A stretch of 55,942 nucleotides of DNA from Bacteroidales bacterium. GTDB taxonomy: Bacteria > Bacteroidota > Bacteroidia > Bacteroidales > WCHB1-69. The stretch spans positions 1 through 55,942 of the forward strand of contig JAKSMI010000010.1 of the NCBI GenBank assembly GCA_024400635.1. The letters run 5' to 3'. The notes under the pieces were generated by a model. It searched no databases and was not told the DNA's origin. It was given only the letters and a program-made list of their open reading frames with translations. The position numbers and the translations under genes are program-made. This document shows positions 23,093-33,246 of this stretch, one piece after another; positions within the stretch are counted from its first letter, which is position 1; the number at the start of each line of letters is the position of its first letter.

Positions 23093-25018
23093 TTAGTTCA
23101 ACTCTATTCCTTCCAATTCCTCTTCGCTACGGAGTTTATGTATTATATACTTCTGTCTTTCATTAGTATTCTTGCCCATATAGAATGACAGCAACTTATG
23201 AAGGTCCTCACCCGAAGAAATCGTTAGGGGCGAGAGCCTCATTTCTTCTCCTATGAATTTACAGAATTCGCTTTCATTGATTTCACCAAGTCCCTTGAAT
23301 CTGGTAATCTCAATTTTCTCTTTTCCGGCATTGAGCTGATTCAGTACTTCATTCTTTTCGTTAACAGAATAACAATAGCGATTCCCTTTCTTGGACTTGA
23401 TTCTGAAAAGTGGCGTTTCAAGCACATATAGGTGACCGTCAAGAACAAGTTCCCTATAATACTTCAAGAAGAAAGTCGCCAGAAGCAGCCTGATATGCAT
23501 TCCATCATCATCGGCATCGGTTGCGATAATGACTTTATTGTATCTAAGCCCCTCTATCGAATCTCCGATTCCTAATGCTGCCACAAGGTTTTTCAACTCG
23601 ACATTCTCAAGAACCTTTGCCTCACTGCTCTGGTAGCTGTTTTTGGACTTTCCACGCACGCTGAACACTGCCTGGTAATTGGCATTTCGAGCTTTCGTAA
23701 CCGTACCGCTCGCTGATTTTCCCTCAGTTATGAAGATACTGGTCTTTGGCAGAAAATCCTGATTCACCTTGGTCTCTTTATCACAGAAGTGGTATCTACA
23801 GTCACGCAAATTTTCATTATAGACATTGTGGCTTCGAGATTTCTTGTTGCTGTTCCGGATTTCAGTAATCTCTTCCCGTTCCTTCATCGAATCCTTCAGT
23901 TTGGATTCTATTGCATCGGCAATATCCTTATGGACGTGAAGATAATCATCAAGATTGCGGGACAGGAAATCAATCACATAACTTCGAACCGTCGGACCGG
24001 TATCCCCGTTACCTCTTTGCCACATATAGGTAGATGTGAGCTTTGACTTTTGCTGACCTTCGACAATAGGGTCTTGGATTCTTAAATAAATGGCAGCCAC
24101 CATGCCTTGACGGCAATCATCGGGAGTATAGTTCTTTTTATAGAATTCCATCAAGACCTTTGCTATTGCCTCTTTCAGAGCAGCTGCATGTGTTCCTCCT
24201 TCCCAAGTATATTGCCCGTTTACGTATGATGAAATGTTGATTCCGGAATTGTCCGTATGAGTCAGTGCAACCTCAATATCGTCACCTTCCAAATGGATTA
24301 TCGGGTAAAGCGACTGCTCACCGGAGACATCAGAGACCTTATCTGAAAGTCCATTCTTTGACAGATATGTGGTACCATTCAAAATAAAAGCCAACCCTCG
24401 TTTAACGTAGGAATAGTTCTTTATCATTGACTCAACTATATCCGGATGAAATGAATAGTTAACGAACAGCAATGGATCAGGGGTAAAACTGACCACTGTC
24501 CCATTCTTTTCATTGCTGGGTTCACGTCCGCTGTCCAACAGCTCTCCGCGTGAGAACCTTGCCCAGGACTTCTCGCCATCCCTATATGAGCAAACGTAAA
24601 AATCCACCGATGTTGCATTTACGGCTTTAGTGCCGACTCCATTCATACCTATCGATTTCTGGAATACGGATGTGTCAAAACGGCCACCGGTGTTCAGGAC
24701 ACTCGTTGCCTTAATTACTGAACCGAGTGGAATGCCCTGGCCGTAGTCTCTAACAGTTGCCGTTTTTTCATCGATGTCAATAATGATTTCTTTTCCGAAT
24801 CCGGCTGTAAACTCATCGACAGAGTTATCAATAATTTCTTTTAGGAGAATATACAATCCATCTTTAAAATCCGAGCCGTCTCCAAGACTTCCCAGATACA
24901 TTCCCGACCTTCTCCGTATGTGTTCATTCCACGGCAAAGTTTGGATACTGTCATCATTGTAGACAGGTTGCACGTGATTATCCATCTTTTCAGCCATACT
25001 CTTTATTATTTGTTCCAT
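23093..25018 (-). CDS. ParE-like DNA topoisomerase IV subunit B, without a ParC neighbour
   Basis: A 641-residue GHKL-ATPase/Toprim protein. RRRSGMYLGSLGDG, EIIDNSVDEF and GMNGVGTKAVNA form the ATP site. The Toprim domain has ITEGKSASG near residue 430 and DADDDG near 500 (the more usual ParE form is DADVDG). FKGLGEINESEFCKFIG is the usual C-terminal motif. Length and order match Bacteroidetes ParE. No ParC/GyrA gene is adjacent; instead it is locked between a 105-aa gene (13-bp overlap) and a zinc-finger gene in an operon with an AAA+ ATPase. I read it as an accessory paralogue, though a displaced housekeeping parE cannot be excluded. Confidence 0.85.
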   Translation of the reverse strand: MEQIIKSMAEKMDNHVQPVYNDDSIQTLPWNEHIRRRSGMYLGSLGDGSDFKDGLYILLKEIIDNSVDEFTAGFGKEIIIDIDEKTATVRDYGQGIPLGSVIKATSVLNTGGRFDTSVFQKSIGMNGVGTKAVNATSVDFYVCSYRDGEKSWARFSRGELLDSGREPSNEKNGTVVSFTPDPLLFVNYSFHPDIVESMIKNYSYVKRGLAFILNGTTYLSKNGLSDKVSDVSGEQSLYPIIHLEGDDIEVALTHTDNSGINISSYVNGQYTWEGGTHAAALKEAIAKVLMEFYKKNYTPDDCRQGMVAAIYLRIQDPIVEGQQKSKLTSTYMWQRGNGDTGPTVRSYVIDFLSRNLDDYLHVHKDIADAIESKLKDSMKEREEITEIRNSNKKSRSHNVYNENLRDCRYHFCDKETKVNQDFLPKTSIFITEGKSASGTVTKARNANYQAVFSVRGKSKNSYQSSEAKVLENVELKNLVAALGIGDSIEGLRYNKVIIATDADDDGMHIRLLLATFFLKYYRELVLDGHLYVLETPLFRIKSKKGNRYCYSVNEKNEVLNQLNAGKEKIEITRFKGLGEINESEFCKFIGEEMRLSPLTISSGEDLHKLLSFYMGKNTNERQKYIIHKLRSEEELEGIELN

Positions 25019-25323
25019 GGTGCCACTCCATGATAGATACCACCTAGTGAAGTAGCGATTTCCTTAATTCGATTAATCTTGGTATCTCCTTTTAGCAGCG
25101 TAATAAAAACATGCCGATAAAAAGGATCTGTTACTGAAGGACTGGAAAACTCACTGTTATGTGTATCGTGAATCAACCCGTTCAACTTTTCCTCCATTAT
25201 GCGTAAATGGAAAGTATTCTGCTTTAATCCGTCAAATTGGAAATGATGAACTTCACAATCATCAATCTTATAGCCTTTTGATTCCAAAATCTCCGGATAT
25301 TGTCTGAATAAACTGTTAATCAT
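25006..25323 (-). CDS. Unknown 105-aa protein between the AAA+ ATPase and the topoisomerase
   Basis: A small protein beginning MINSLFRQYPEILESKGYKIDDCEVHHFQFDGL and ending ATSLGGIYHGVAPWNK. ATG at 25323 follows the ATPase stop by 10 nt; an upstream ATG at 25395 would overlap that gene by 62 bp. The end overlaps the topoisomerase start by 13 bp. No motif is recognised. Coupling on both sides suggests a small subunit or adaptor of a complex with its neighbours. Confidence 0.7.
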   Translation of the reverse strand: MINSLFRQYPEILESKGYKIDDCEVHHFQFDGLKQNTFHLRIMEEKLNGLIHDTHNSEFSSPSVTDPFYRHVFITLLKGDTKINRIKEIATSLGGIYHGVAPWNK

Positions 25324-25333
25324 ACGGTAAAAA

Positions 25334-26992
25334 TTAATATCCAACTTTGCGGCTTGTAGCGATGTCCTCTTCAGAACAGAAAGAACGAATATCATTATAG
25401 TCCGGTTCTTTTCCGTCGAGAATGCCCATCACCATTTTCTTCCTCGAAATGTTTTCAATCTGTCCTCCGGAGAAGTCGTACTGCGATGCCAACTCTATTG
25501 CCTGATTAACAGTCAGGTCCGGAATCATGGATTGCCATATTCTCGCTTTGGTGGCAGATGATGGCTTATCGAAATACAATTTATATAGGAACCTTCGTTC
25601 AAAGGCCTTGTCAAGGTTATCTGTAAGGTTGGTTGTCGCAATGAGAATTCCGTCAATCTTCTCCATCTCCTGCAGCAGAATGGACTGAATTGCATTTTCC
25701 ATTTTGTCAACTGAATTTGTCGCTCCTTCCTGACGGATTCCGAATAGACCGTCAGCTTCATTAAAAAGAAGAATAGGGGCCAAATCTGATTTGGAAACCA
25801 TTGAACGATACGAATCAAAAACACGTTTGACAATCTTTTCGCTTTCGCCAACCCACATACTTCTCATTTCTGATATATTTACCGGAACAATCTCACGGCC
25901 GGTAGCTTTTGCCAATTGATATACCGATTCCGTTTTGCCTGTCCCCGGCAGCCCGTAGAAAAGGCAGGTAAAGCCCGTCCTCATTCCTGATGTCTTCAAC
26001 CTCTCGCAAGTTGCATTGAAATTCTCCGGCATTAGGAGACTCTGGAGTTTCGAAATTTTCCCTGCAACGGATTCATCGAAGAACAAGTCTTTTTGATTTA
26101 TTTTTTCCGGAGTGATGGATTTCATGGTGGCACCCTTGTTCTTTTTCTTCATCCCACCCACTTCTGCAAAGATTTCATCCTTAACAGAATCCTTAATATG
26201 GAAGAATGTTCTGTTTGCCATCCCATCTTCAAAACTCGGCTCTATTATTTGACGTTCTTGAAGGTCCAGCTGACCTTCATCATAATCAGATTTCGCATGA
26301 GAAAGCCAAAACTTCTCGTCAAAGAACTCTTCAATATTATCCCAGGAAATCGCATCGTCATCCTCGAAAATATAGCGATATACCATAATGTAAAAAATTC
26401 TACGTTCCATAAACATTACGGAATCTTTACCAAGGATATGCAGCTTGGAGCACGCAAGCACAAAGTCATTTTCCGGATTGTCTTCTATGAGATCATCCAA
26501 ATCCGAAAACAGCATCGAATAGCTCAATTCATCGTCTTGAGCTGCCGAAAACAGTTCCTGCATTTGTTCAAGAAGTTGCTGAGTATTAAGACCGGTAGTT
26601 TTGGGAACTACATATTTTTCATTGCTTTGTAAAAAATCCAGAATCTTCTTCGGGATATTTACATAAGGTTTTTTCTTACTTAATCGGATAAGTTTGAGAT
26701 CTTCCAAATGATTAAGTTCCTTCTTGTATGACATCAGTTTGGTAAAAGACATCCCAAGTTTTTCTCCAACCTCTTTTATTCTTGCGTTACCGTCATCGCA
26801 CGATTCTACTATTGCGGACAGAAGTACAGTTTCGACAGGTTCAACACCCAACATGTCGCAGACATATTTGATATTCACCTCCTGCTGGGAGAATACATCT
26901 GTATTAAATTTCACCTTGGGATCTTTTCCTTTTGTCTCTACTGTCGCACTGCCTAATATTTCATCCAGGCATCCAAGAATTGACTGTTCCAT
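25334..26992 (-). CDS. AAA+ ATPase with N-terminal helical domain
   Basis: A 552-residue protein. The first ~290 residues are helical, with winged-helix character (ARIKEVGEKLGMSFTKLMSYKKELNHLEDLKLIRL). The AAA+ core has Walker A YGLPGTGKTESV near residue 350, a Walker B-like ILLFNEADGLFG, ATTNLTDNLDKAFERRF with the arginine finger, and a sensor-2 helix (FSGGQIENISRKK). The core resembles the Bcs1/FtsH/spastin-like class that remodels proteins. It heads the leftward operon with the 105-aa protein, the ParE-like subunit and the zinc-finger protein, and shares a divergent control region with the SNF2 gene. Confidence 0.85.
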   Translation of the reverse strand: MEQSILGCLDEILGSATVETKGKDPKVKFNTDVFSQQEVNIKYVCDMLGVEPVETVLLSAIVESCDDGNARIKEVGEKLGMSFTKLMSYKKELNHLEDLKLIRLSKKKPYVNIPKKILDFLQSNEKYVVPKTTGLNTQQLLEQMQELFSAAQDDELSYSMLFSDLDDLIEDNPENDFVLACSKLHILGKDSVMFMERRIFYIMVYRYIFEDDDAISWDNIEEFFDEKFWLSHAKSDYDEGQLDLQERQIIEPSFEDGMANRTFFHIKDSVKDEIFAEVGGMKKKNKGATMKSITPEKINQKDLFFDESVAGKISKLQSLLMPENFNATCERLKTSGMRTGFTCLFYGLPGTGKTESVYQLAKATGREIVPVNISEMRSMWVGESEKIVKRVFDSYRSMVSKSDLAPILLFNEADGLFGIRQEGATNSVDKMENAIQSILLQEMEKIDGILIATTNLTDNLDKAFERRFLYKLYFDKPSSATKARIWQSMIPDLTVNQAIELASQYDFSGGQIENISRKKMVMGILDGKEPDYNDIRSFCSEEDIATSRKVGY

Positions 26993-27013
26993 AACTGAGC
27001 TATTTTTCCAACT

Positions 27014-27105
27014 GCAAATCTCGCGGGCTACCTGTTACAAAAAATGTCAGCATCAAAAACATAAAGACCGTGACATAAATTGTCGTAGGTGTCTGCCGTA
27101 TTTTG
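27014..27105. promoter_or_regulatory. Divergent promoters with shared TGACA/TGTCA elements (AAA+ operon and SNF2 operon)
   Basis: Minus strand: TGACA-TTTTT-TGTAA (27049 down to 27035) overlaps a TTTG -33 box, followed 19 nt on by TTTGC (27018-27014). Plus strand: TGACA-TAAAT-TGTCG (27071-27085), followed 19 nt on by TATTTTG (27099-27105), 22 nt before the SNF2 ATG. Both match the promoter layout used across this island. Confidence 0.6.
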
Positions 27106-27126
27106 TATTCATAAAATTCCGGTTAA

Positions 27127-30100
27127 ATGAAAGCAGACGAAATAGCGAAAATCCAGCAAGAGTTCCCTGGCATCTCAGACCCGAAAGAATTTCAATATCT
27201 GGCCTATGTCGTTTATTGTGGCCACATCCCTTCATATACTGAATTTCAAAATCTACGAGGATTTCTTCATTGTACAAGCGCAAGTGCCTATACATATTCT
27301 GAACAGTTAACAAAGAAAGAATATATATATCGTGATACAACTGCCATAGGATGTAGAGAACAATGGTTTATGAAAGTGGCCTTATTTGTCTTGAACCATT
27401 ATTCATCCTGGATAGAATCTTTTGAGAAATTACGCCCGCTTCGTTCGGATGTGCAGAAATACCTCTGGAATATAGCTGTATTTATCAGCAGCCGTCAGTT
27501 TGAAGAAGCAAAACGGTTACCTCGACCACAGCCAAGAAAATCATATGAACCTGGGATTCCACTTGATAAGTATGTCTCTCCTCTCATACAAAATAGTGGA
27601 TACGACGAAATTGCAACGATATTGGGCGAGGACGAACTTCAAAGGCTAATAAAAGATGTTCTCAATGATGCATTAACAAGGGACAATATCACTAAGGAAT
27701 TGCTCCAACGTTTGGATGGTATTATCCGCAATCACACAGGATTCACCAATCTATTTCATCAAGAATGCTCAGATAAAGCTGCACGTATGTTTGACCAGAT
27801 AGGTGCATACTACTATTTCGCATTCGGCCCGGAGCAACCTGGAATTCCTTTTACCCCGGCAAAAAATGATACATATTGGAGCTTGGGATGCAAGGGTATA
27901 GACTACCTGATCCGTGGAGATTTATACAAGGCTCGGGAGCAATTCGGGTTGGCTCTGCTTGATTTCAACAGCATAAAAAAGACATCTCATGATGCTTTTA
28001 CTTTTGATGACCCTATCCTGACCTATTTTTATGGCTTATGTATTTATAAATCATCAATTACTCCCGAATGTTCCGGAGTTAAAAGTATTGAAAAGGCATT
28101 GACTGCCTTTCAGAGTGTAGGCACTCGTCATTGTAATCATCATATTGGGGTAACAATCATATTGAACTACATCGATTCAACAGATGCAGCTGTGAGTAAC
28201 GTTGTGAAAACGGATGTGATTGGAATGATTGAGAAGAATGATATGCCGCTCAATAGACTTTATGCATCTCTCATCCTCGGATATTTCAAGATCCATGAAG
28301 ATGATTCCGTAAAGTCCTCTATTGGAGAGATGGATTGGATTCCTTCGACTAAAATCTTATGCCATGAGGTCTCTCCATATATTGCTGTCGGGTTTGAAAT
28401 GAGGGAAGAACTAAATCAATTGTATGGTGGCGCCCCAGTACTTAGCAGCATAAAAAGAAAGGAGGATTGGGAGGTCCTCTTGCATGATCTGCGAACCAAT
28501 ATCGTTGCAGAGGTGGAAGCGCAGAAAAGAATAATCTACTTTTTATCCGGATTGTGGATACATGCAATAATTGAACAGAAAAAACTACCCAATGGTGAAT
28601 GGGACTCCGGTCAAACTTTGCCCCGTGTAGATTTCATCTCTTGTAAATATGACTCAATGAATGATGTCGACAGAAAGGTTGCCATTGCATTAGGCCATAA
28701 ATTAATAGGGACAGAAAATGATGCCAGCATAATATTGCCATTGTTGTCGGGCTCAGACAGGGTTTTTGTTGGGGACTCTTTTAAACGCCCATATACTCCT
28801 GTTGAAGTTGAAATAGTTCAACCCTATATCCAGTTCCAAGCCAGAGGAACAAGTATACACATAGATTCAAACATTTGTCTTGACAGTGACGAGAAGACAC
28901 TGAAAAAAAGCAGTGTTCAGTATTATGAAGAGAATAAATACTATGTAGTCAATTTATCTAATTTACAGCACGACTTGCTATCCAGGATTCTTCCAACAAA
29001 AGAATTGCCACTTTCCGCTCTCCCTCAATTAAAAATGCTTGAAGAAAAGCTTCGGCACATTATTGACGTCCGGTCCGACTTGGCCCTTGCGGAAGCTATC
29101 CCACAATTGAATGGAGAAAAGACTCTTGCTGTAAGGATAACCCCTGACGATGGTGACTTCAAGATATTCTTCCAATCGTGCCCGATGCCGGATGGACAAG
29201 AAAGATTCGCGCCAGGTGAAGGGGCCGAGGATATATTTGATGTAGAGAATGGTTTTACAAAAATGGTCCATCGCGATTTACGCGGTGAATTTGACGTATA
29301 TAATATTCTGCGCAAAGAATTGGAAACAAAGAGCGTCGAGTTCCAGGACTACCAGAATGCCATTATTTCAAACCCGGAATGCCTGCTGCATCTTCTTGCT
29401 TTCACTCACGAACATCCGGATTATTACATTGTGGAGTGGCCTGAAGGACAACTTCTAAAATTCAAAGGATTGTTCAAGCCGTCAGATATCGACATTCAAG
29501 TGGTATCCAATATTGACTGGTTTAAAATTCAGGGTAAAATTTCTGTTGGAGGAGGGCGCTTCCTTTCAATAAAAGAACTCATCAATTCTTTCAAGGAAGC
29601 TGGTGACAGTGAATATATCCGTGTCGGAGATAAGGAATACATGAAGATGAGCAAGACTCTGCGAAAGCATCTTGCGGAGCTGTCATCATTGGCAACAGGC
29701 AGTAAAGGGGGTTCTCTAACAGTCCCGCAATATAGAATTGGAGCCTTGGCAGAAGTGCTCGGGAACGAAGGGGGCTTAAACGCGACAATTGATCAAGGCT
29801 ATACGAACCTTCTTGAAAAAATGAAGGCTGCGTATTCGATGGACCCGGCCATACCTGAAGGTTTGAATGCAGAGTTGCGCCCCTATCAATTGGACGGTTA
29901 CAAGTGGCTTACGCGCCTTTCAAGTTGGGGCGCAGGAGCCTGCCTAGCTGACGATATGGGACTTGGAAAAACTCTCCAGACTTTAGCATATCTTCTTTCG
30001 AGAAGCAAAGATGGTCCTTCTCTTGTTGTTGCGCCGAAATCTGTTGCACCCAATTGGAAGCAGGAAGCAGAAAAATTCACTCCCTCACTCAATGTCACTA

Positions 30101-31257
30101 TCCTTAACAATGAAAAGAAGAAAAAGGAAATGGTAGAAAAGGCCGGGCCTCAGGATATAATAGTAATAACATATGGTTTGCTAGTGACACAAACGGAAGC
30201 ACTTTCCAAAAAGATGTGGAATGTTATATGTCTTGACGAAGCTCATCAAATTAAGAATAAGAACACGCGAACGTCTAATGCCGCAATGGAATTGCATTCC
30301 AATCATAGAATGATTTTGACAGGTACACCTATACAAAATCATCTGGGAGACCTTTGGAATCTATTCCAGTTTATAAACCCTGGAATGTTGGGACCATGGC
30401 AGGACTTCTTGGATAAATATATCCGAAGCGGAGAAGCTGAAACAGAGGAAACCAGGGAAAAACTCCGAAGTTTAACAACACCGTTTATTCTTAGAAGGAC
30501 AAAGGAATCCGTATTGAAAGATCTTCCTGAAAAGATTAGTTATCCACATCTGGTAGAACTGTCCAACGAAGAGATGCTGGTTTATGAAAAATGCAGAGCC
30601 GATGCAGAAGAATTCTTCAACAATGAGATGAAAAAGAAAGAAAAGTCCGAAATGAAGATATCTTTTTTTGAGATGCTAACACGGCTGAGACTTATTTCGA
30701 ATGCAGTTCAGCTAGCGTATCCGGATTGGAAAAGGGGCTCTTCAAAAGTCAATGAACTAATGGATATTCTGGAAAACATAACTGAAACAAAAGCAAACAA
30801 AGTCTTAGTCTTCAGCCAATTTACCAGTTTTCTGGAAATTGTAAGCGATGAATTGAATAAGATGGGAATCCAACACCTATATCTTGATGGTCAGACATCA
30901 ATGAAGGAGCGGGAACGCAATGTTAAAGAGTTTCAAGAAGGAGATTGTCAGGTGTTTCTCATCAGTTTGAAAGCCGGTGGACTCGGATTGAATCTCACAT
31001 CTGCAAACTATGTAATCCTTATGGATCCTTGGTGGAATCCCGCAATAGAGAATCAAGCTGCTGACCGGGCTCACCGCATAGGACAGAAACGTTCAGTTAC
31101 GGTAATTCGGATGGTCAGTGCGCAAACGATTGAAGAAAAAATCCTGAAGCTGCATGAAAAGAAACAGGATTTGGCCGACAAAATGTTGGAAGGAACAGCA
31201 GAAACTTCCTCGCTGTCTATGGATGATATACTTGACTTAGTTTCACCTTATAGATAA
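27127..31257 (+). CDS. SNF2-family ATPase with very long N-terminal region
   Basis: A 1376-residue protein. The C-terminal ~450 residues are a complete SWI2/SNF2 motor: LADDMGLGKTLQTLAYLL (about 940), ICLDEAHQIKN (DEAH box, about 1036), LTGTPIQNHLGDLWNLF, VFSQFTSFLEIV (about 1227), ISLKAGGLGLNL and DRAHRIGQKRSV (about 1315). The first ~900 residues are unfamiliar; parts look helical and repeat-like (residues 250-420), and none has a clear nuclease motif. SNF2 motors translocate on duplex DNA and remodel bound protein. It heads an operon with an unknown protein and a RavA/ViaA-like pair, and the size suggests a scaffold or sensor for invading DNA. Confidence 0.9.
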   Translation: MKADEIAKIQQEFPGISDPKEFQYLAYVVYCGHIPSYTEFQNLRGFLHCTSASAYTYSEQLTKKEYIYRDTTAIGCREQWFMKVALFVLNHYSSWIESFEKLRPLRSDVQKYLWNIAVFISSRQFEEAKRLPRPQPRKSYEPGIPLDKYVSPLIQNSGYDEIATILGEDELQRLIKDVLNDALTRDNITKELLQRLDGIIRNHTGFTNLFHQECSDKAARMFDQIGAYYYFAFGPEQPGIPFTPAKNDTYWSLGCKGIDYLIRGDLYKAREQFGLALLDFNSIKKTSHDAFTFDDPILTYFYGLCIYKSSITPECSGVKSIEKALTAFQSVGTRHCNHHIGVTIILNYIDSTDAAVSNVVKTDVIGMIEKNDMPLNRLYASLILGYFKIHEDDSVKSSIGEMDWIPSTKILCHEVSPYIAVGFEMREELNQLYGGAPVLSSIKRKEDWEVLLHDLRTNIVAEVEAQKRIIYFLSGLWIHAIIEQKKLPNGEWDSGQTLPRVDFISCKYDSMNDVDRKVAIALGHKLIGTENDASIILPLLSGSDRVFVGDSFKRPYTPVEVEIVQPYIQFQARGTSIHIDSNICLDSDEKTLKKSSVQYYEENKYYVVNLSNLQHDLLSRILPTKELPLSALPQLKMLEEKLRHIIDVRSDLALAEAIPQLNGEKTLAVRITPDDGDFKIFFQSCPMPDGQERFAPGEGAEDIFDVENGFTKMVHRDLRGEFDVYNILRKELETKSVEFQDYQNAIISNPECLLHLLAFTHEHPDYYIVEWPEGQLLKFKGLFKPSDIDIQVVSNIDWFKIQGKISVGGGRFLSIKELINSFKEAGDSEYIRVGDKEYMKMSKTLRKHLAELSSLATGSKGGSLTVPQYRIGALAEVLGNEGGLNATIDQGYTNLLEKMKAAYSMDPAIPEGLNAELRPYQLDGYKWLTRLSSWGAGACLADDMGLGKTLQTLAYLLSRSKDGPSLVVAPKSVAPNWKQEAEKFTPSLNVTILNNEKKKKEMVEKAGPQDIIVITYGLLVTQTEALSKKMWNVICLDEAHQIKNKNTRTSNAAMELHSNHRMILTGTPIQNHLGDLWNLFQFINPGMLGPWQDFLDKYIRSGEAETEETREKLRSLTTPFILRRTKESVLKDLPEKISYPHLVELSNEEMLVYEKCRADAEEFFNNEMKKKEKSEMKISFFEMLTRLRLISNAVQLAYPDWKRGSSKVNELMDILENITETKANKVLVFSQFTSFLEIVSDELNKMGIQHLYLDGQTSMKERERNVKEFQEGDCQVFLISLKAGGLGLNLTSANYVILMDPWWNPAIENQAADRAHRIGQKRSVTVIRMVSAQTIEEKILKLHEKKQDLADKMLEGTAETSSLSMDDILDLVSPYR

Positions 31258-31264
31258 AAATCAT

Positions 31265-31852
31265 ATGGTAGAACGTCATATTTTGTCGGCCTTCGACGAT
31301 TTTTTCGGGGAATACATTTCTGCTGTCATACAATTATCTTTGAAAGACACGCCTCTTGTCATTAATTCTGCCAGTGACAAAGGGAGTTTGATTTTCAGCC
31401 TGGAACTTCCCGGTAAAGTCCGATGCAGCGTGCGTGTGATTAGCAACGAACTGGCCCAAGACAGGACTTTGTCCTCGATCGAATCTTTTAAAAATTTCAT
31501 ACTGGAGGATTATTCCGAGGCGAGAATGATGACCGTAGATTCTGCCTTGAGATTTCTTGAACTGCCGGGGAGGATTGAGTTTCTGGACGAAGAAGAAAAC
31601 TATCAGATGATGTATCGCATAGCAATCATAGCTGCGCAAGAGATTTTCGGTCAAAGAAACATTTACGGTGCTGAATTCATCAGTGAGAAATCACTGATAT
31701 TCCATACCAGAGAGGGACAATTCAGAGTGAGGGTAGATGATTTCAAGTATAACTTGCGGGATACGATAGAAACTATGAAGCATTATATGAGAAAACCAAT
31801 TAGAAAAAGATACGATAAAGAATGCAACGAGAAGAGATTAAAACAAGAATAG
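31265..31852 (+). CDS. Unknown 195-aa protein in the SNF2-MoxR operon
   Basis: Starts 7 nt after the SNF2 stop (MVERHILSAFDDFFGEYISAV) and overlaps the MoxR-like gene by 31 bp. The sequence is a mixed alpha/beta soluble protein with a basic C-terminus (KPIRKRYDKECNEKRLKQE). It shows two similar halves, SLIFSLELPGKVRCSVRV and SLIFHTREGQFRVRV, that may be a weak internal duplication. No family recognised. Confidence 0.75.
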   Translation: MVERHILSAFDDFFGEYISAVIQLSLKDTPLVINSASDKGSLIFSLELPGKVRCSVRVISNELAQDRTLSSIESFKNFILEDYSEARMMTVDSALRFLELPGRIEFLDEEENYQMMYRIAIIAAQEIFGQRNIYGAEFISEKSLIFHTREGQFRVRVDDFKYNLRDTIETMKHYMRKPIRKRYDKECNEKRLKQE

Positions 31853-33246
31853 CATCATTGCTCAGGGAAATGGGGGCTGGAGCTTTTGAACGGGAGGAAG
31901 CTATAGGCCTTAGTCTGCTTTCCGCCTTCAGCGGTGAAAGCATCTTCCTTTTGGGACTTCCGGGTGTCGGGAAAAGTATGATTGCCAGAAGGCTTAAAAT
32001 GGCCTTCAAAGACAGTACCTGCTTTGAATATCTGATGAGTCGGTTCAGCACTCCCGATGAAATCTTTGGTCCGGTTTCTATCGGGAAACTCAAGGATGAA
32101 GATAAATACGAAAGGGTCGTAGATGGATACCTACCTACTGCTGACGTGGTTTTTTTGGATGAGATATGGAAAGCCGGCCCCGCCATTCAGAACAGCCTCC
32201 TGACTGCTATCAATGAGAAAATTTTTCATAATGGCGACAAGGATTTGGAATTGCCTATAAAAGGAATTATCGCTGCGTCCAATGAACTCCCAGCCGAAGG
32301 AGAAGGGCTGGAAGCTTTATGGGACCGTTTTCTTATCAGATATGTTGTACGGCCTATAAAAAAAGACGAAGCATTTGTAGAATTGATTTCAGGCAAGTCG
32401 AGTCAATGCTGTGTACCGGATACAATCCGTTTTACCAAGGAGGAATATGAACAGATTCAGCAGCTGAAAGAAACCGTTACTCTTACCAATGATGTAATTG
32501 CTCTGATAATCAGTCTCAGGACAAAATACATTCTTGAAAAGGCCAGGCAGGACGCAGAAGAAAATACCGATGAAGAGACCAAGGATATTCCAATCCCCTA
32601 TATATCGGACAGACGTTGGAAAAAGATAGTTGGAATCTTGAAGACTTCCGCTCTCCTTAATGGGCGAATAACCGTAAATCTGTCTGATTGTCTGCTTTTA
32701 GAGCATCTGATATGGGATAATGACCAACAAATAGAAGGCGTTGTCAATGATGTCTATACGGCAGTAAGCAAGAGTGTGGTACAAGCAATGACCAGAGTAA
32801 CTAGCATCAATAGCTCCGGGATTGTTCAGGGCGAACAAGTATTGTACACTCCGGATGATGGAAATCATTATGTAATAGAAACCGGCAGTGGGCAAATGAT
32901 TATAACAACAGCAGATTATGATAAACTAACAGGAGCCACTTCATACGGACGCTTTGTTAATGGGCATGAAATTGCTTTGTGTGAAGGAAGCGGAGATTTC
33001 CTTATTAAAAAAAACAGTCCCGGGAAAGTAACTATCAACAACTTCACTTATCCTCTGAAAGTAATGACAAAAGTAAAAACACCCATCACCGAGGAATCAA
33101 AAATTAAAAATCCGGGAGATATCCTTGTAGAGTTCCAGGCAAGTGTTGAAACCAATATATTTCTTAGGCCATTAAAAGAATATAAATTATTGTATGATAA
33201 TTTGAAGAAGATAAAGCCGTCCGGCTCCAAACAATTCAGAAGATGA
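31822..33246 (+). CDS. MoxR/RavA-like AAA+ ATPase
   Basis: A 474-residue protein. Walker A is LGLPGVGKSMIARRL (about 44-51), Walker B VVFLDEIWKAGPAIQNSLL, then IIAASNELPAEGEGLEALWDRFLIR with the arginine-finger region. This sequence style and the ~150-residue C-terminal extension (GEQVLYTPDDGNHYVIETGSGQ) match RavA-type MoxR ATPases, which act as chaperones with a VWA partner. The next gene is that VWA partner, overlapping by 4 bp. Confidence 0.9.
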   Translation: MQREEIKTRIASLLREMGAGAFEREEAIGLSLLSAFSGESIFLLGLPGVGKSMIARRLKMAFKDSTCFEYLMSRFSTPDEIFGPVSIGKLKDEDKYERVVDGYLPTADVVFLDEIWKAGPAIQNSLLTAINEKIFHNGDKDLELPIKGIIAASNELPAEGEGLEALWDRFLIRYVVRPIKKDEAFVELISGKSSQCCVPDTIRFTKEEYEQIQQLKETVTLTNDVIALIISLRTKYILEKARQDAEENTDEETKDIPIPYISDRRWKKIVGILKTSALLNGRITVNLSDCLLLEHLIWDNDQQIEGVVNDVYTAVSKSVVQAMTRVTSINSSGIVQGEQVLYTPDDGNHYVIETGSGQMIITTADYDKLTGATSYGRFVNGHEIALCEGSGDFLIKKNSPGKVTINNFTYPLKVMTKVKTPITEESKIKNPGDILVEFQASVETNIFLRPLKEYKLLYDNLKKIKPSGSKQFRR

